Assembly (NCBI RefSeq): GCF_048270095.1
Contig: NZ_JBLWTL010000005.1
Coordinates: 1-64,000 of the forward strand
Origin: Maricaulis sp048270095
GTDB taxonomy: Bacteria > Pseudomonadota > Alphaproteobacteria > Caulobacterales > Maricaulaceae
Reading direction: 5' to 3'
DNA length: 64,000 nucleotides
How positions within the stretch are numbered: the stretch's first letter is position 1; each line of letters begins with the position of its first letter. Below the pieces are notes generated by a model that saw nothing but the letters and a program-made list of their open reading frames with translations, was not told the DNA's origin and did not search any database. The position numbers and the translations under genes are program-made. Shown one piece after another: positions 15,919 through 24,443 of this stretch.

Positions 15919-17715
15919 ATGAAGCCGACCAATACCGGCGATCCCGACTATTTCCACAAGGTTGTCGATTGTCAGTGGGCCTGTCCGGCCCATACACCGG
16001 TCCCGGAATATATCCGGTTGATCGCGCAAGGAGAGTTCACCGAGGCCTATATGGTCAATCGGCGCTCCAATGTGTTTCCCGGCATTCTTGGCCGCGTCTG
16101 TGACCGGCCCTGCGAGCCGGCCTGCCGCCGCGGGCGCGTCGAGGAAGAACCCGTCGCGATCTGTCGCCTCAAGCGCGTCGCCGCCGATCATCGCGACGAG
16201 GTCTCTCACCTCGTACCGCAAAAGCCCGAGAACTCGAACGGCAAGAAGATCGCGCTGATCGGAGCGGGCCCCGCCTCGCTGACCGTCGCCAATGATCTGG
16301 CGCCGCTGGGTTATGAATGCACCATCTTTGAGGGCATGCACCGTCCCGGCGGGCTGATGATCTCCAACATCCCCTCCTTCCGCCTGCCCGAGGAAGTGCT
16401 CGATGAGGAGATCGGCTATATCCTCAATATGGGCGTCGACCTGAAGCTCAACCACCGCATCGAGAGCATGAAAGCCATGCTCGAGGCGGACTACGACGCC
16501 ATTTTCATCGGCTCCGGCGCGCCCAAGGGCAAGGACCTCAAGATCGAGGGCCGCGAGGAGGCCGACGCCAATATCCATATCGGCATTGACTGGCTGGAAA
16601 GCGTCGCCTTCGAGCATATCGAGAAGATCGGCAAAAACGTGCTGATTATCGGCGTTGGCAATACGGCGATGGATTGCTGCCGCTCCTCGCTCCGCCTCGG
16701 CGCTGATGACGTCAAGGTGATGGCGCGCAAGCCGCGGCAATTCTTCAAGGCCTCGCCCTGGGAGCTGGAAGACGCCGAGGACGAGAATGTCGAAATCCTC
16801 GTCAATCACTCGCCCAAGCGGTTCGTGACCGAGAATGGCAAGCTGGTCGGTATGGAATTCGAGCTGATGGAGTATGATCTCGATCCGCGCGGCGAAATCA
16901 CCGCCACCCGCATGACCGGCACCACCATCATTCCCTGCGATGATGTCATCCTGGCGATCGGCCAGGAGAACGCCTTCCCCTGGATCGAGCGCGATATCGG
17001 GCTGGAATTCGACAAATGGGGCGTGCCCATTGTCGACACCACCACCTATCAATCGACCATTCCCGGCGTCTTCTTTGGCGGCGACAGTGCCTTTGGTCCC
17101 AAGAATATCATCTGGGCCGTCGAGCATGGCCATCAGGCGGCGATCTCGATCCACAAGCATTGCGAGAAAACGGATCTGAGCGAGCGCATGCCACGCGGCG
17201 TCAATCTCGCCTCGGCCAAGATGGGCGTGAATGAGTGGATGTATTCCAATGATTACGAGCGCGGCCATCGCGGTGTGATGCCGCTGGTCGAACTCAAGGC
17301 CCGGCTCGGCAATCGCAAGATTGAAGTGGAAATGGGCTACACCGCCGAGCAGATTCACACCGAGGTGCAGCGCTGTCTCAATTGCGATGTCCAGACCGTG
17401 TTCGATCCGCCCTTGTGCAAGGAATGCGATGCCTGCATCGATATCTGCCCGGTTGATTGCCTCTCTATCGTCGAGAATGGCGATGAGGGCGATCTGCGCA
17501 CGCGGCTCAAGGCCCCGGCGGACAATCTCGACCAGGCGCTCTATGTCTCGGCGCCGCTGAAGGATACCGGCCGCGTGATGGTCAAGGATGAGGATCTCTG
17601 CCTGCATTGCGGCCTGTGCGCCGAGCGCTGCCCGACCGCCGCCTGGGACATGCAGGACGGCGATATCCTCATCCCGCATGTCGATGATGAAGCGCGACGG
17701 GTGGCGGCAGAATGA
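15919..17715 (+). CDS. GltD-like FAD oxidoreductase with C-terminal 2[4Fe-4S] ferredoxin domain
   Basis: A 598-aa flavoprotein. Residues about 15-80 carry the GltD-type cysteine region (CQWACPAHTPVPEY, CDRPCEPACRRG). Then come an FAD-binding fold (ALIGAGPASLTVANDLA) and an NAD(P)-binding fold (VLIIGVGNTAMDCCRSS). FFGGDSAFGPKNIIWAVEHG closes the FAD domain. The C-terminal 130 residues hold two 4Fe-4S motifs (CKECDACIDICPVDC, CLHCGLCAERCPT). The RBS GGGGGGAAG precedes the ATG. It overlaps the next gene by 4 bp and so belongs with the 2-oxoacid oxidoreductase subunits, most likely passing their electrons to or from NAD(P). Glutamate synthase small subunit is excluded because no gltB is present and ferredoxin domains are added. 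Confidence 0.85.
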   Translation: MKPTNTGDPDYFHKVVDCQWACPAHTPVPEYIRLIAQGEFTEAYMVNRRSNVFPGILGRVCDRPCEPACRRGRVEEEPVAICRLKRVAADHRDEVSHLVPQKPENSNGKKIALIGAGPASLTVANDLAPLGYECTIFEGMHRPGGLMISNIPSFRLPEEVLDEEIGYILNMGVDLKLNHRIESMKAMLEADYDAIFIGSGAPKGKDLKIEGREEADANIHIGIDWLESVAFEHIEKIGKNVLIIGVGNTAMDCCRSSLRLGADDVKVMARKPRQFFKASPWELEDAEDENVEILVNHSPKRFVTENGKLVGMEFELMEYDLDPRGEITATRMTGTTIIPCDDVILAIGQENAFPWIERDIGLEFDKWGVPIVDTTTYQSTIPGVFFGGDSAFGPKNIIWAVEHGHQAAISIHKHCEKTDLSERMPRGVNLASAKMGVNEWMYSNDYERGHRGVMPLVELKARLGNRKIEVEMGYTAEQIHTEVQRCLNCDVQTVFDPPLCKECDACIDICPVDCLSIVENGDEGDLRTRLKAPADNLDQALYVSAPLKDTGRVMVKDEDLCLHCGLCAERCPTAAWDMQDGDILIPHVDDEARRVAAE

Positions 17716-19541
17716 AGGACATCGTGGACACCATGGCGGATCTCCGCATCAATGATTTTGTCATCAAGATCGGCAATGTGAACGGCACCGGTTCGGCCAG
17801 CGCCAATGGCCTGTTGATGAAGGCGATCTTCCGCATGGGCGTGCCCGTGGTCGGCAAGAATCTCTTCCCTTCCAATATTCAGGGCCTGCCGACCTGGTTC
17901 GAGATCCGTGTCACCAAGGACGCCTATATGGCGCGTTCGGGCGCGGCCGATCTGGTCGTCGCGATGAATGCCGAGACCTATAAGCGCGATCTCGCCGAAG
18001 TCTCGCCGGGGGGATATCTCCTGTATGACGACACCTGGCCGCGGCCGGAACTGCATGCGCGCACCGACATCACGGCGATCGGCGTGCCGCTGGCGCGCCT
18101 GTGCAATGCCAAATTCGACAATGCCCGTACCCGCGTGCTGATGAAGAATATGGCCTATGTCGGCGCCGTCGCCGGTCTGACGGGGATGGACGTCGGCATC
18201 ATCAAGGGCCTGGTCGAGGAAATGTTCGGCGCCAAGCCCAAGCTGATCGACTCCAATATGACGGCGATCAATCTCGGCCTTGATTATGTCCGGCAGACTT
18301 ATTCCGAGCCTCTGCCGCTGCGCGTGCAGGCGATGGATGCGACCAAGGGCAATGTCCTGATCGATGGCAATACGGCCGCCGCCCTGGGCTGCGTCTATGC
18401 CGGCGCGACTTTCGGCGCCTGGTATCCGATCACGCCGTCGACCTCGCTGATGGATGGCTATAAATCCTTCTGCGAGAAATTCCGTGTCGACGCGGAAACC
18501 GGCGAGAAGAAATTCTGCATCATCCAGGCCGAGGACGAGCTCGCCTCGATCGGCATGGCCGTCGGTGCCGGCTGGAATGGCGCCCGCGCCTTCACGCCAA
18601 CCTCCGGACCGGGCATTTCGCTGATGAGCGAGTTCATCGGCTTTGCCTATTATTCCGAAGTGCCGGTCGTGTTGTTCAACGTCCAGCGCGCCGGTCCCTC
18701 AACCGGCCTGCCGACGCGCACCCAGCAATGCGATCTCACCCTGTGTGCCTATGCCAGCCATGGTGATACCAAGCATATCATGCTCTTCCCCGCCAATCCG
18801 GCCGAATGCTTCGAGATGGCGGTGCAGTCCTTCGACATCGCCGAGCGCTTCCAGACCCCCGTCTTCTTCATGACTGATCTCGATATCGGCATGAATGACT
18901 GGATGATCCCCGAGCTCGACTGGGATGACAGCTACACCCCCGATCGCGGCAAGATCCTCTCCGCCGAAGAGCTGGAGGCCCTGCCGAAATATTATCGCTA
19001 TGAAGACCGCGACGGCGACAATATCGCCTACCGCACCGTGCCGGGCGTGCATCCCAAGGGCGCCTATTTTACCCGCGGTTCGGGCCATAACTGGAAGGGC
19101 GGCTATACCGAGGACGCGACCGAATACAAGGAAGTCCTCGATCGTCTGACCCGCAAATGGGAAGATTCCGCTGACGCCGTGCCCGGCCCGATTATCATCG
19201 AGGCGGAAAAGCCGACCAGTCGCGCCATCATCTCGCTCGGCGGCTGTGACGGTGCCGTGCGCGAAGCGCTCGACCGCCTGGCGGAGCAGGGCATCCAGCT
19301 CAATTATCTGCGCGTGCGTGGCTTCCCCTTCTCCGCCGAGGTCGAAGCCTTCATGGACAGTCATGACGAGATTTTCGTTGTCGAGCAGAATCGTGATGCC
19401 CAGCTGCGCGGCCTGCTGATCAACGAGACTGCGGTCGACAAGACCAAGCTCATCCCCGTGCTTGATTATGCCGGCATGGCCGCCAACCCCGCTTTCATCA
19501 TCGAGGGCGTCACCGCACACCTCGTGGCCGAGGAGGCCTGA
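17712..19541 (+). CDS. 2-oxoacid:acceptor oxidoreductase, fused gamma-alpha subunit
   Basis: A 609-aa fused subunit. The first 190 residues form the gamma domain (NVNGTGSASANGLLMKAIFRMG, GAADLVVAMNAETYKRDL). The remainder is the pyrimidine-binding alpha domain (GNTAAALGCVYAGATFGAWYPITPST, AEDELASIGMAVGAGWNGARAFTPTSGPG). The layout is that of KorA-type 2-oxoglutarate or related 2-oxoacid oxidoreductases, in which CoA-dependent decarboxylation reduces a ferredoxin. The substrate cannot be fixed by eye. It sits between the flavoprotein gene (4-bp overlap) and the TPP-binding beta subunit (1-base gap), so all three likely form one complex. Confidence 0.9.
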   Translation: MKDIVDTMADLRINDFVIKIGNVNGTGSASANGLLMKAIFRMGVPVVGKNLFPSNIQGLPTWFEIRVTKDAYMARSGAADLVVAMNAETYKRDLAEVSPGGYLLYDDTWPRPELHARTDITAIGVPLARLCNAKFDNARTRVLMKNMAYVGAVAGLTGMDVGIIKGLVEEMFGAKPKLIDSNMTAINLGLDYVRQTYSEPLPLRVQAMDATKGNVLIDGNTAAALGCVYAGATFGAWYPITPSTSLMDGYKSFCEKFRVDAETGEKKFCIIQAEDELASIGMAVGAGWNGARAFTPTSGPGISLMSEFIGFAYYSEVPVVLFNVQRAGPSTGLPTRTQQCDLTLCAYASHGDTKHIMLFPANPAECFEMAVQSFDIAERFQTPVFFMTDLDIGMNDWMIPELDWDDSYTPDRGKILSAEELEALPKYYRYEDRDGDNIAYRTVPGVHPKGAYFTRGSGHNWKGGYTEDATEYKEVLDRLTRKWEDSADAVPGPIIIEAEKPTSRAIISLGGCDGAVREALDRLAEQGIQLNYLRVRGFPFSAEVEAFMDSHDEIFVVEQNRDAQLRGLLINETAVDKTKLIPVLDYAGMAANPAFIIEGVTAHLVAEEA

Positions 19542-19542
19542 C

Positions 19543-20595
19543 ATGACCTCAATGTCCAAACCCCTGATCGACAAGCATCTGCCGCGCAACAAGCTCGGCC
19601 TCACGGTGCGCGATTATGAAGGCTCGATGTCGACCCTGTGTGCCGGTTGCGGTCATGACAGCGTCACCGCCGCCCTGGTCCAGGCCTTCTGGCAACTCGA
19701 TCTGCCGCCGCACAGCGCCGCCAAGATCTCCGGCATTGGATGTTCGTCCAAGACCACAGCCTATTTCATGGGTCAGTCGCACGGCATCAATTGCGTCCAT
19801 GGGCGCATGCCCTCGGTCGCGACCGGGGCCAATGCGGTCAATGGCGACCTCCATTATATCGGCATCTCCGGCGATGGAGACAGTCTCTCCATTGGCTTCG
19901 GCCAGTTCGCCCACGCCATCCGCCGCAATCTCAACATGCTCTATGTGCTGGAGAATAATGGCGTCTACGGCCTCACCAAAGGCCAGTTCTCGGCCTCGGC
20001 CGATATCGGCACCAAGTCGAAGAAGGGCATCGCCAACGAGCAATCGCCGATCGACCCCTGCGTCCAGGCCCTGACGCTTGGCGCCGGCTTCGTGGCGCGC
20101 GCCTTCTCCGGCGACAAGTCGCAACTGGTGCCGCTGATTCAGGCCGGCCTGATGCACAAGGGCTTCGCCCTGATCGACGTCATCTCGCCCTGCGTCACCT
20201 TCAATGACCATGCCGGCTCGACCAAGAGCTATGCCCACACCTTCAAATACTACCATCCGCTGGTGCACACCGATTTCGTCGCCCATCACGAGGAAATCAC
20301 CGCCGACACCAGTGAGGGCGGCGCCATCACCGTCACCATGCATGATGGCGGCATCCTCAAACTGCGCAAAACCGACGACGACTACGACCCGCGCGACCGC
20401 GCCCAGGCCATCGAAACCCTCCTGCTCGGCGACCGCTCCGGCGAAATCCGCACCGGCCTGCTCTATGTCAACGAGGACATGGCCGACATGCACGCCGCCA
20501 ACCATTTGCCGAAGACGCCGCTGAATGCGCTGCCGTATGAGGCGTTGACGCCGGGGCGGGCGGCGCTGGCGAAATTGCAGGGGCGGTGGAAGTAG
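19543..20595 (+). CDS. 2-oxoacid:acceptor oxidoreductase, TPP-binding beta subunit
   Basis: A 350-aa beta subunit. The cysteine-bearing N terminus is LCAGCGHDSVTAAL, and TPP binding is indicated by GIGCSSKTT and the GDGDSLSIG..N motif (ISGDGDSLSIGFGQFAHAIRRN, ENNGVYGLTKGQ). The start at 19543 immediately follows the alpha-subunit stop; the frame reads further upstream only inside the previous gene. As in other KorB subunits, only one internal cluster is expected; the other clusters would be supplied by the GltD-like partner (inference). The last 100 residues (MHDGGILKLRKTDDDYDPRD) match the long KorB form. Confidence 0.9.
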   Translation: MTSMSKPLIDKHLPRNKLGLTVRDYEGSMSTLCAGCGHDSVTAALVQAFWQLDLPPHSAAKISGIGCSSKTTAYFMGQSHGINCVHGRMPSVATGANAVNGDLHYIGISGDGDSLSIGFGQFAHAIRRNLNMLYVLENNGVYGLTKGQFSASADIGTKSKKGIANEQSPIDPCVQALTLGAGFVARAFSGDKSQLVPLIQAGLMHKGFALIDVISPCVTFNDHAGSTKSYAHTFKYYHPLVHTDFVAHHEEITADTSEGGAITVTMHDGGILKLRKTDDDYDPRDRAQAIETLLLGDRSGEIRTGLLYVNEDMADMHAANHLPKTPLNALPYEALTPGRAALAKLQGRWK

Positions 20596-20607
20596 GGGGG
20601 GGGGTCA

Positions 20608-20973
20608 GTGTCGAGCGCGACGTCGATCTCGGTCCAGCTATTGGGTCTCGCGACCGTGATGGTAATGATCTACATCTTGGCGCTCAATTTTGTCATCGGA
20701 GAAGACCTGTCAATCGGGAAAATTGCGCTGCTGGCGCTTTTCGTGTTTGCCGACATATCGATTTCCTGGGCTCTGCTGTGGCTCACCAAAAGTTGGCGCA
20801 AAGTCCTGCCGTATTGTCTGTTGGTGGCGATGGTTCTCGCCGTGTCAGTGACCCTCGCGCTGGCCCTGGTTCTCGGGATGAATTTGGCATTCCTACATGT
20901 CACATTTTCGGTTCTTCCGGTTGTGGCGGCGGCGCAACTCATGATCCGGCTCGGAATGGCATGGATGGTGTGA
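20608..20973 (+). CDS. Small predicted membrane protein
   Basis: Unrecognised 121-aa protein made almost wholly of hydrophobic segments: about four membrane helices can be drawn (near residues 8-30, 38-58, 67-89 and 93-115). It starts with GTG at 20608, 12 bases after the beta-subunit stop, with a run of Gs that could serve as ribosome binding site. Charged residues between helices are few. Position suggests co-transcription with the oxidoreductase operon, but the sequence gives no functional link. Confidence 0.5.
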   Translation: MSSATSISVQLLGLATVMVMIYILALNFVIGEDLSIGKIALLALFVFADISISWALLWLTKSWRKVLPYCLLVAMVLAVSVTLALALVLGMNLAFLHVTFSVLPVVAAAQLMIRLGMAWMV

Positions 20974-21105
20974 CGGCGCTCCGGACGCCTTCTTTCGTAA
21001 CACATTTCCAAATCAGTCTTTGTCAGAGTGAAGAGGTAGTGTGTTGCGGGCGCAGAAAGTCTGCCTCCCGCCAACACCACCCCATAAACCTCTTGCCTGC
21101 GAGTG

Positions 21106-21183
21106 GGCCAGCCGGGCTCAACGGCGTCAAGGCCGCCTTTGGTGCTGGCGGGCATGCGCCTTGACGCCGTCGAGCCCGGCTGG
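21106..21183. repeat. 27-nt-arm hairpin, copy 1
   Basis: Left arm 21106-21132 and right arm 21157-21183 are complementary at 26 of 27 positions, with a 24-nt loop. The arm starts GCCAG and ends CGTCAAGGC, as in the copies at 55794 and 63361, but the 13-nt core differs. Loop and flanks also match the 55794 copy in the opposite orientation (GCATGCCCGC in the loop, GGTTTATGGGGTGG outside). Confidence 0.9.
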
Positions 21184-21284
21184 CGAAATCTCGGCATGAG
21201 GTCTATGGCGGGGACCGGGCGCCGCCGCCCGTCTTGCACGTGAGGGTGTTTCGGCGCTCCGCATTTCCCAAATCACCAAACCTC

Positions 21285-21399
21285 TTCCCCCGGACATGCC
21301 TGCACCCGCGCATGCGGGTGTTCCGGGGCCTACCAGAGCCTGGAGATTGCTCGCCACTCTCCGGTAGGCCCCGGAATTCGCTGCGCTCCTCCGGGGGAA
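21285..21399. repeat. Branched palindromic repeat (REP/BIME-like)
   Basis: An outer stem TTCCCCCGGA (21285-21294) / TCCGGGGGAA (21390-21399) encloses a small hairpin CACCCGC-GCAT-GCGGGTG (21303-21320) and an 18-20-bp stem TTCCGGGGCCTACC..AGAG (21321-21338) / CTCTCCGGTAGGCCCCGGAA (21357-21376). The fold would be a three-way junction. The AATTCGCTGCGCTCCTCCGGGG part is a common type of intergenic repeat in alphaproteobacteria. Confidence 0.8.
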
Positions 21400-21484
21400 A
21401 ATGGTGTGTTGCTTGGAGGCGGGGAGTTTCAATCATGACGGGCACGGGCTCGCACCCAACTAATCCACCCCCACCCGGCCCGCG

Positions 21485-21780
21485 TTATAATCGGGCGAAT
21501 TTCGCTCTTTGACATGGTTGGCTTCGTCAGAATATCCGTGCAGCCGGAACCCGGCGCCCGGAAACCTTTCCCTTTCAAAATTTCAAAATCTACCCTCTCC
21601 AGGACTGGTTCCGGGGACGGAAATCGCCTTGCAACAGGACGTGATGGACGGGAGAGCGCAATGCTCCGCCATGGCAGACTCTGCCATTCCATGACAGGCC
21701 CTGTCAGTCCGGAAAACGGCCGGATCGCAAGGCCTCACGCGGCCGGGCGCTCCGCAATGGCAGAGTGACAGACTGGCAGA
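21485..21780. repeat. TATAAT/boxA-like repeat block, copy 1
   Basis: TTATAATCG (21485-21493) is followed by TTCGCTCTTTGACAT (21501-21515), the same arrangement found at 63595-63625. About 250 bases later comes TGACAGACTGGCAGA (21766-21780), again shared with the second block. Between them are several TGCCAT/TGTCAG units in both orientations. CGCTCTTTGACAT resembles the boxA antitermination element of rRNA leaders, but no rRNA or tRNA follows. The whole gap 20974-21910 has no gene I can support. Confidence 0.6.
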
Positions 21781-21910
21781 CAAGGAATTTGATTAGTGCC
21801 GGTGGAGCGGAAGACGGCGCGTTCGGCGGTCAATTCCGGTCGTTTATGGCATAAGTATCATCAGGCACCGGGGCGGAGGCCTTGCGACCTCCGTCCCGGC
21901 TTGTGCTTGA

Positions 21911-22546
21911 TCAGCCCTTGGGCACATCAGTCAGGCGCAGATAGGGGCGCACTGTGGTCCAGCCCTGGGGGAAGATGTCCTTGGCCGCATCATCAGTGAT
22001 CGAAGGCGGGATGATGACCTGGTCGCCCGGTGTCCAGTCGGCCGGGGTGGCGATCTTGTATTTGTCACCGGTCTGCAGCGCATCGATGACGCGCAGGATC
22101 TCATCGAAATTGCGGCCGACGCTCATCGGATAGGTCATCATCAGGCGGATTTTCTTGGCCGGATCGATGATGAAGACCGAACGCACGGCGGCCGTGGTGC
22201 TCTCGCCGGGATGGATCATGTCAAAGGTCTGGGCGACCTTGTGATCGGCGTCGGCGACGATCGGGAATTGCAGATCGGTGTGCTGGGTGTCGTTGACGTC
22301 ATCAATCCATTTGACGTGTTCGGCGACAGTGTCGGTCGACAGGCCCAGCGGCTTGGTATTGCGCTTCTTGAACTCATCGGCGAGCTGGGAGGTGCGGCCC
22401 ATTTCGGTGGTGCAGACCGGGGTGAAATCGGCCGGATGGCTGAAGAAGAAGACCCAGCTATCGCCGGCCCATTCATGCAGGCTGATCTCGCCCTTGGTGG
22501 TGGCAATGGTAAAATCGGGGGCGGTATCGCCAATCCTGAGTGACAT
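21911..22546 (-). CDS. 1-Cys peroxiredoxin (Prx6/AhpC-TSA family)
   Basis: Peroxide-reducing thiol enzyme of 211 aa. The peroxidatic Cys is C45 in HPADFTPVCTTEMG; the downstream Arg is in AAVRSVFIIDP. Length and the C-terminal half (YPMSVGRNFDEILRVIDALQ, ATPADWTPGDQVIIPPSI) match the Prx6 subfamily, which lacks a resolving Cys; none is seen here. The start MSLRIGDTAP at 22546 is preferred over an upstream ATG at 22570 because it matches the family. It is monocistronic, with repeat-rich sequence downstream. Confidence 0.92.
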   Translation of the reverse strand: MSLRIGDTAPDFTIATTKGEISLHEWAGDSWVFFFSHPADFTPVCTTEMGRTSQLADEFKKRNTKPLGLSTDTVAEHVKWIDDVNDTQHTDLQFPIVADADHKVAQTFDMIHPGESTTAAVRSVFIIDPAKKIRLMMTYPMSVGRNFDEILRVIDALQTGDKYKIATPADWTPGDQVIIPPSITDDAAKDIFPQGWTTVRPYLRLTDVPKG

Positions 22547-22702
22547 GTCTGTCTCCTGTGCGGGCGCCAATGGTTTGGCGGCGGGTGAATTTGCCGGCTC
22601 AGCGCCTCATGCCGCTGGCCATGATCTCTAGATAGGGTTGGGGGCCGGACTTATCAAATTGATTGTGCCCGCCACACCGGTAATCGGGCAATTTCGCGTG
22701 GA

Positions 22703-23602
22703 TTATGCAGGTTCTGGTCGGGCCAGTTCCTGCGCCAGGAGATCGAAAACCAGCCGGATCCGGCGGCTGGTATGCAATTCGCGGTGAGTGACCAGCCAGA
22801 CCGGGACCTCGATCACCGGCAGGCCTGGCAGCACACGCTCGAGGCCCGGATTGAGAGCCGCGAATCCTTCGGTCAGGACGCCGATACCCAGCCCGTTGCG
22901 GATCAGTTCGTTCATCACCGGACCGCTGGCGGTATGGAGTTTGAAATTGCGCTCGGTGAGTGGCAGGCCGATCCCCTGGAGGGCGGCGAGGAAGCGCTCA
23001 TCGCGGTCAAAGCCGATAAAGTCATAGCGGGCGAGGTCAGCAGCGGATTTCGGGCGGCCATGGCGGTCGAGGAAGTCCGGGCTGGCATAAAGACAGGCGC
23101 GGGTCTGGCACAGCAGCCTGCCGATCAGCTCACCCTGTTCCGGGCGGGCATGGCGGATCGAGATATCGGCCTCGCGCCGGGTCAGGTCGCGGACATCATT
23201 GGAGGCGATGATGTCGAGTTCGATCTCCGGTGCCAGTTGCCGCAGCTTGAGCAGCACTGGCGGCAGGACATGCATCGCCATGGAGTCGGTGGCAGTGAGG
23301 GTGACGCGGCCGGCGATCTGCGAGGACTGGCCGGACGCCGTCAGCGAAATGCGGGTCGCCGCCTCGGCCATGGACCGCACCGGCTCGAGCAGGGCGCGGC
23401 CCGGCTCGGTCAAGACCATGGCGCGATGGCCGCGCTCGAACAGGGTGATGCCGAGCGCGTCCTCGAGGGCGGAAATCTGGCGGCTCAGGGTTGGCTGGGT
23501 CTGACCCAGCGCACGGGCGGCAGCCGAAAACGACCCTTCCTCAACGGTGGCGAGAAAGGCGCGGATCTGATTCCAGTCGAAGGCAATGGCGGGCCAGTTC
23601 AT
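22703..23602 (-). CDS. LysR-family transcriptional regulator
   Basis: A 299-aa LysR protein: HTH FDWNQIRAFLATVEEGSFSAAARALGQTQPTLSRQISALEDALG, LFERGHRAMVLTEPG wing, then a substrate-binding domain (ADISIRHARPEQGELIGRLL, LIRNGLGIGVLTEGFA). It is divergent from a methyltransferase gene across a 118-bp gap containing an inverted repeat (TTTACGTATAC 23606-23616, GTATGGGTAAA 23654-23664). Local control of that gene is therefore likely. The inducer is unknown. Confidence 0.88.
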   Translation of the reverse strand: MNWPAIAFDWNQIRAFLATVEEGSFSAAARALGQTQPTLSRQISALEDALGITLFERGHRAMVLTEPGRALLEPVRSMAEAATRISLTASGQSSQIAGRVTLTATDSMAMHVLPPVLLKLRQLAPEIELDIIASNDVRDLTRREADISIRHARPEQGELIGRLLCQTRACLYASPDFLDRHGRPKSAADLARYDFIGFDRDERFLAALQGIGLPLTERNFKLHTASGPVMNELIRNGLGIGVLTEGFAALNPGLERVLPGLPVIEVPVWLVTHRELHTSRRIRLVFDLLAQELARPEPA

Positions 23603-23605
23603 CTA

Positions 23606-23664
23606 TTTACGTATACCAAAGCCGCAGTATTCGACAATATACCTTCTGTTTGTGTATGGGTAAA
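23606..23664. promoter_or_regulatory. Inverted repeat in the LysR/methyltransferase intergenic region
   Basis: TTTACGTATAC and GTATGGGTAAA match as an inverted repeat at 9 of 11 positions, separated by 37 bases; a further GTATTCGACAATATAC lies between them. The pair sits within 5 bases of the LysR ATG and about 60 bases before the methyltransferase ATG, a usual place for LysR binding. Direct evidence of binding is lacking. Confidence 0.45.
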
Positions 23665-23720
23665 CAGGTTGCCCAAAGGATCCGGCCATACCGTTCCGGC
23701 GGCTTCAGAGAGGAAATTCC

Positions 23721-24368
23721 ATGCCCACCGATGCAAGCAAACCGGACAATGACCGGCGTTTCTGGGACCGTCTGGCGCAGAAATATGCCACTGACCCGAT
23801 CAGCGATGAGGCGGCCTATCAGAAAAAGCTCGAGATCACGCGCCAGCATTTCACGCCGGACTCGGACGTACTCGAATTTGGCTGCGGCACCGGCATGACG
23901 GCGGTCAGCCATGCGCCCCATGTCAAACATATCCACGCCACCGACCTGTCCGGCGAAATGCTGGAGATTGCCCGGGGCCGCGCGGTTGAGGCCGGGGTCG
24001 GGAATATCAGTTTTGAACGCGTTGGCTTCGAGGATATCGATGCGGCGCCCGGGCGTTTCGACGTCGTGCTCGGACTGAGCATTCTGCACTTGCTGGAGGA
24101 CCGCGATGCCGCGATTGCCCGCGTCCATTCCCTGCTCAAGCCGGGGGGCGTGTTTATCTCCAGCACCGCCTGTCTGGGCGAGAAAATGTGGTTTTTCAGT
24201 CTGATCGCACCGATCGGACGCGCCTTGGGCCTGTTGCCTATGCTGCGCGTCTTCACCCAGGTCCAGCTGGCGGAGAGCCTGCGTCAGGCCGGATTTGAGC
24301 TTGAGCATCAATGGCGCCCGGACAAGGCGGTCGCGGTTTTCATCGTCGCCCGCAAGCCGGCCAACTGA
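23721..24368 (+). CDS. Class I SAM-dependent methyltransferase
   Basis: A 215-aa Rossmann-fold methyltransferase. SAM-binding motif I is VLEFGCGTGMTAVSHA near residue 50, motif II HIHATDLSGEMLEIA, and motif IV FDVVLGLSILHLLEDR; LKPGGVFISSTACLGEK follows. A hydrophobic stretch (MWFFSLIAPIGRALGLLPML) near residue 155 suggests contact with a lipid or membrane substrate. The ATG follows GAGAGGAAATTCC. It is divergent from a LysR gene that probably regulates it. The substrate is unknown. Confidence 0.87.
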   Translation: MPTDASKPDNDRRFWDRLAQKYATDPISDEAAYQKKLEITRQHFTPDSDVLEFGCGTGMTAVSHAPHVKHIHATDLSGEMLEIARGRAVEAGVGNISFERVGFEDIDAAPGRFDVVLGLSILHLLEDRDAAIARVHSLLKPGGVFISSTACLGEKMWFFSLIAPIGRALGLLPMLRVFTQVQLAESLRQAGFELEHQWRPDKAVAVFIVARKPAN

Positions 24369-24443
24369 TCCCGCACGGTATCGCCCGGTGCAAGCGGGCG
24401 CCGAACATCCTATATGCAGGGACCAGATTGATACGCCCCCGCC

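Noticed and set aside
15883..17679. 598-aa open frame on the minus strand
   Set aside because: Antisense of the GltD-like flavoprotein gene.
20974..21910. CRISPR array
   Set aside because: The repeats are palindromes of unequal size without regular spacers or cas genes.
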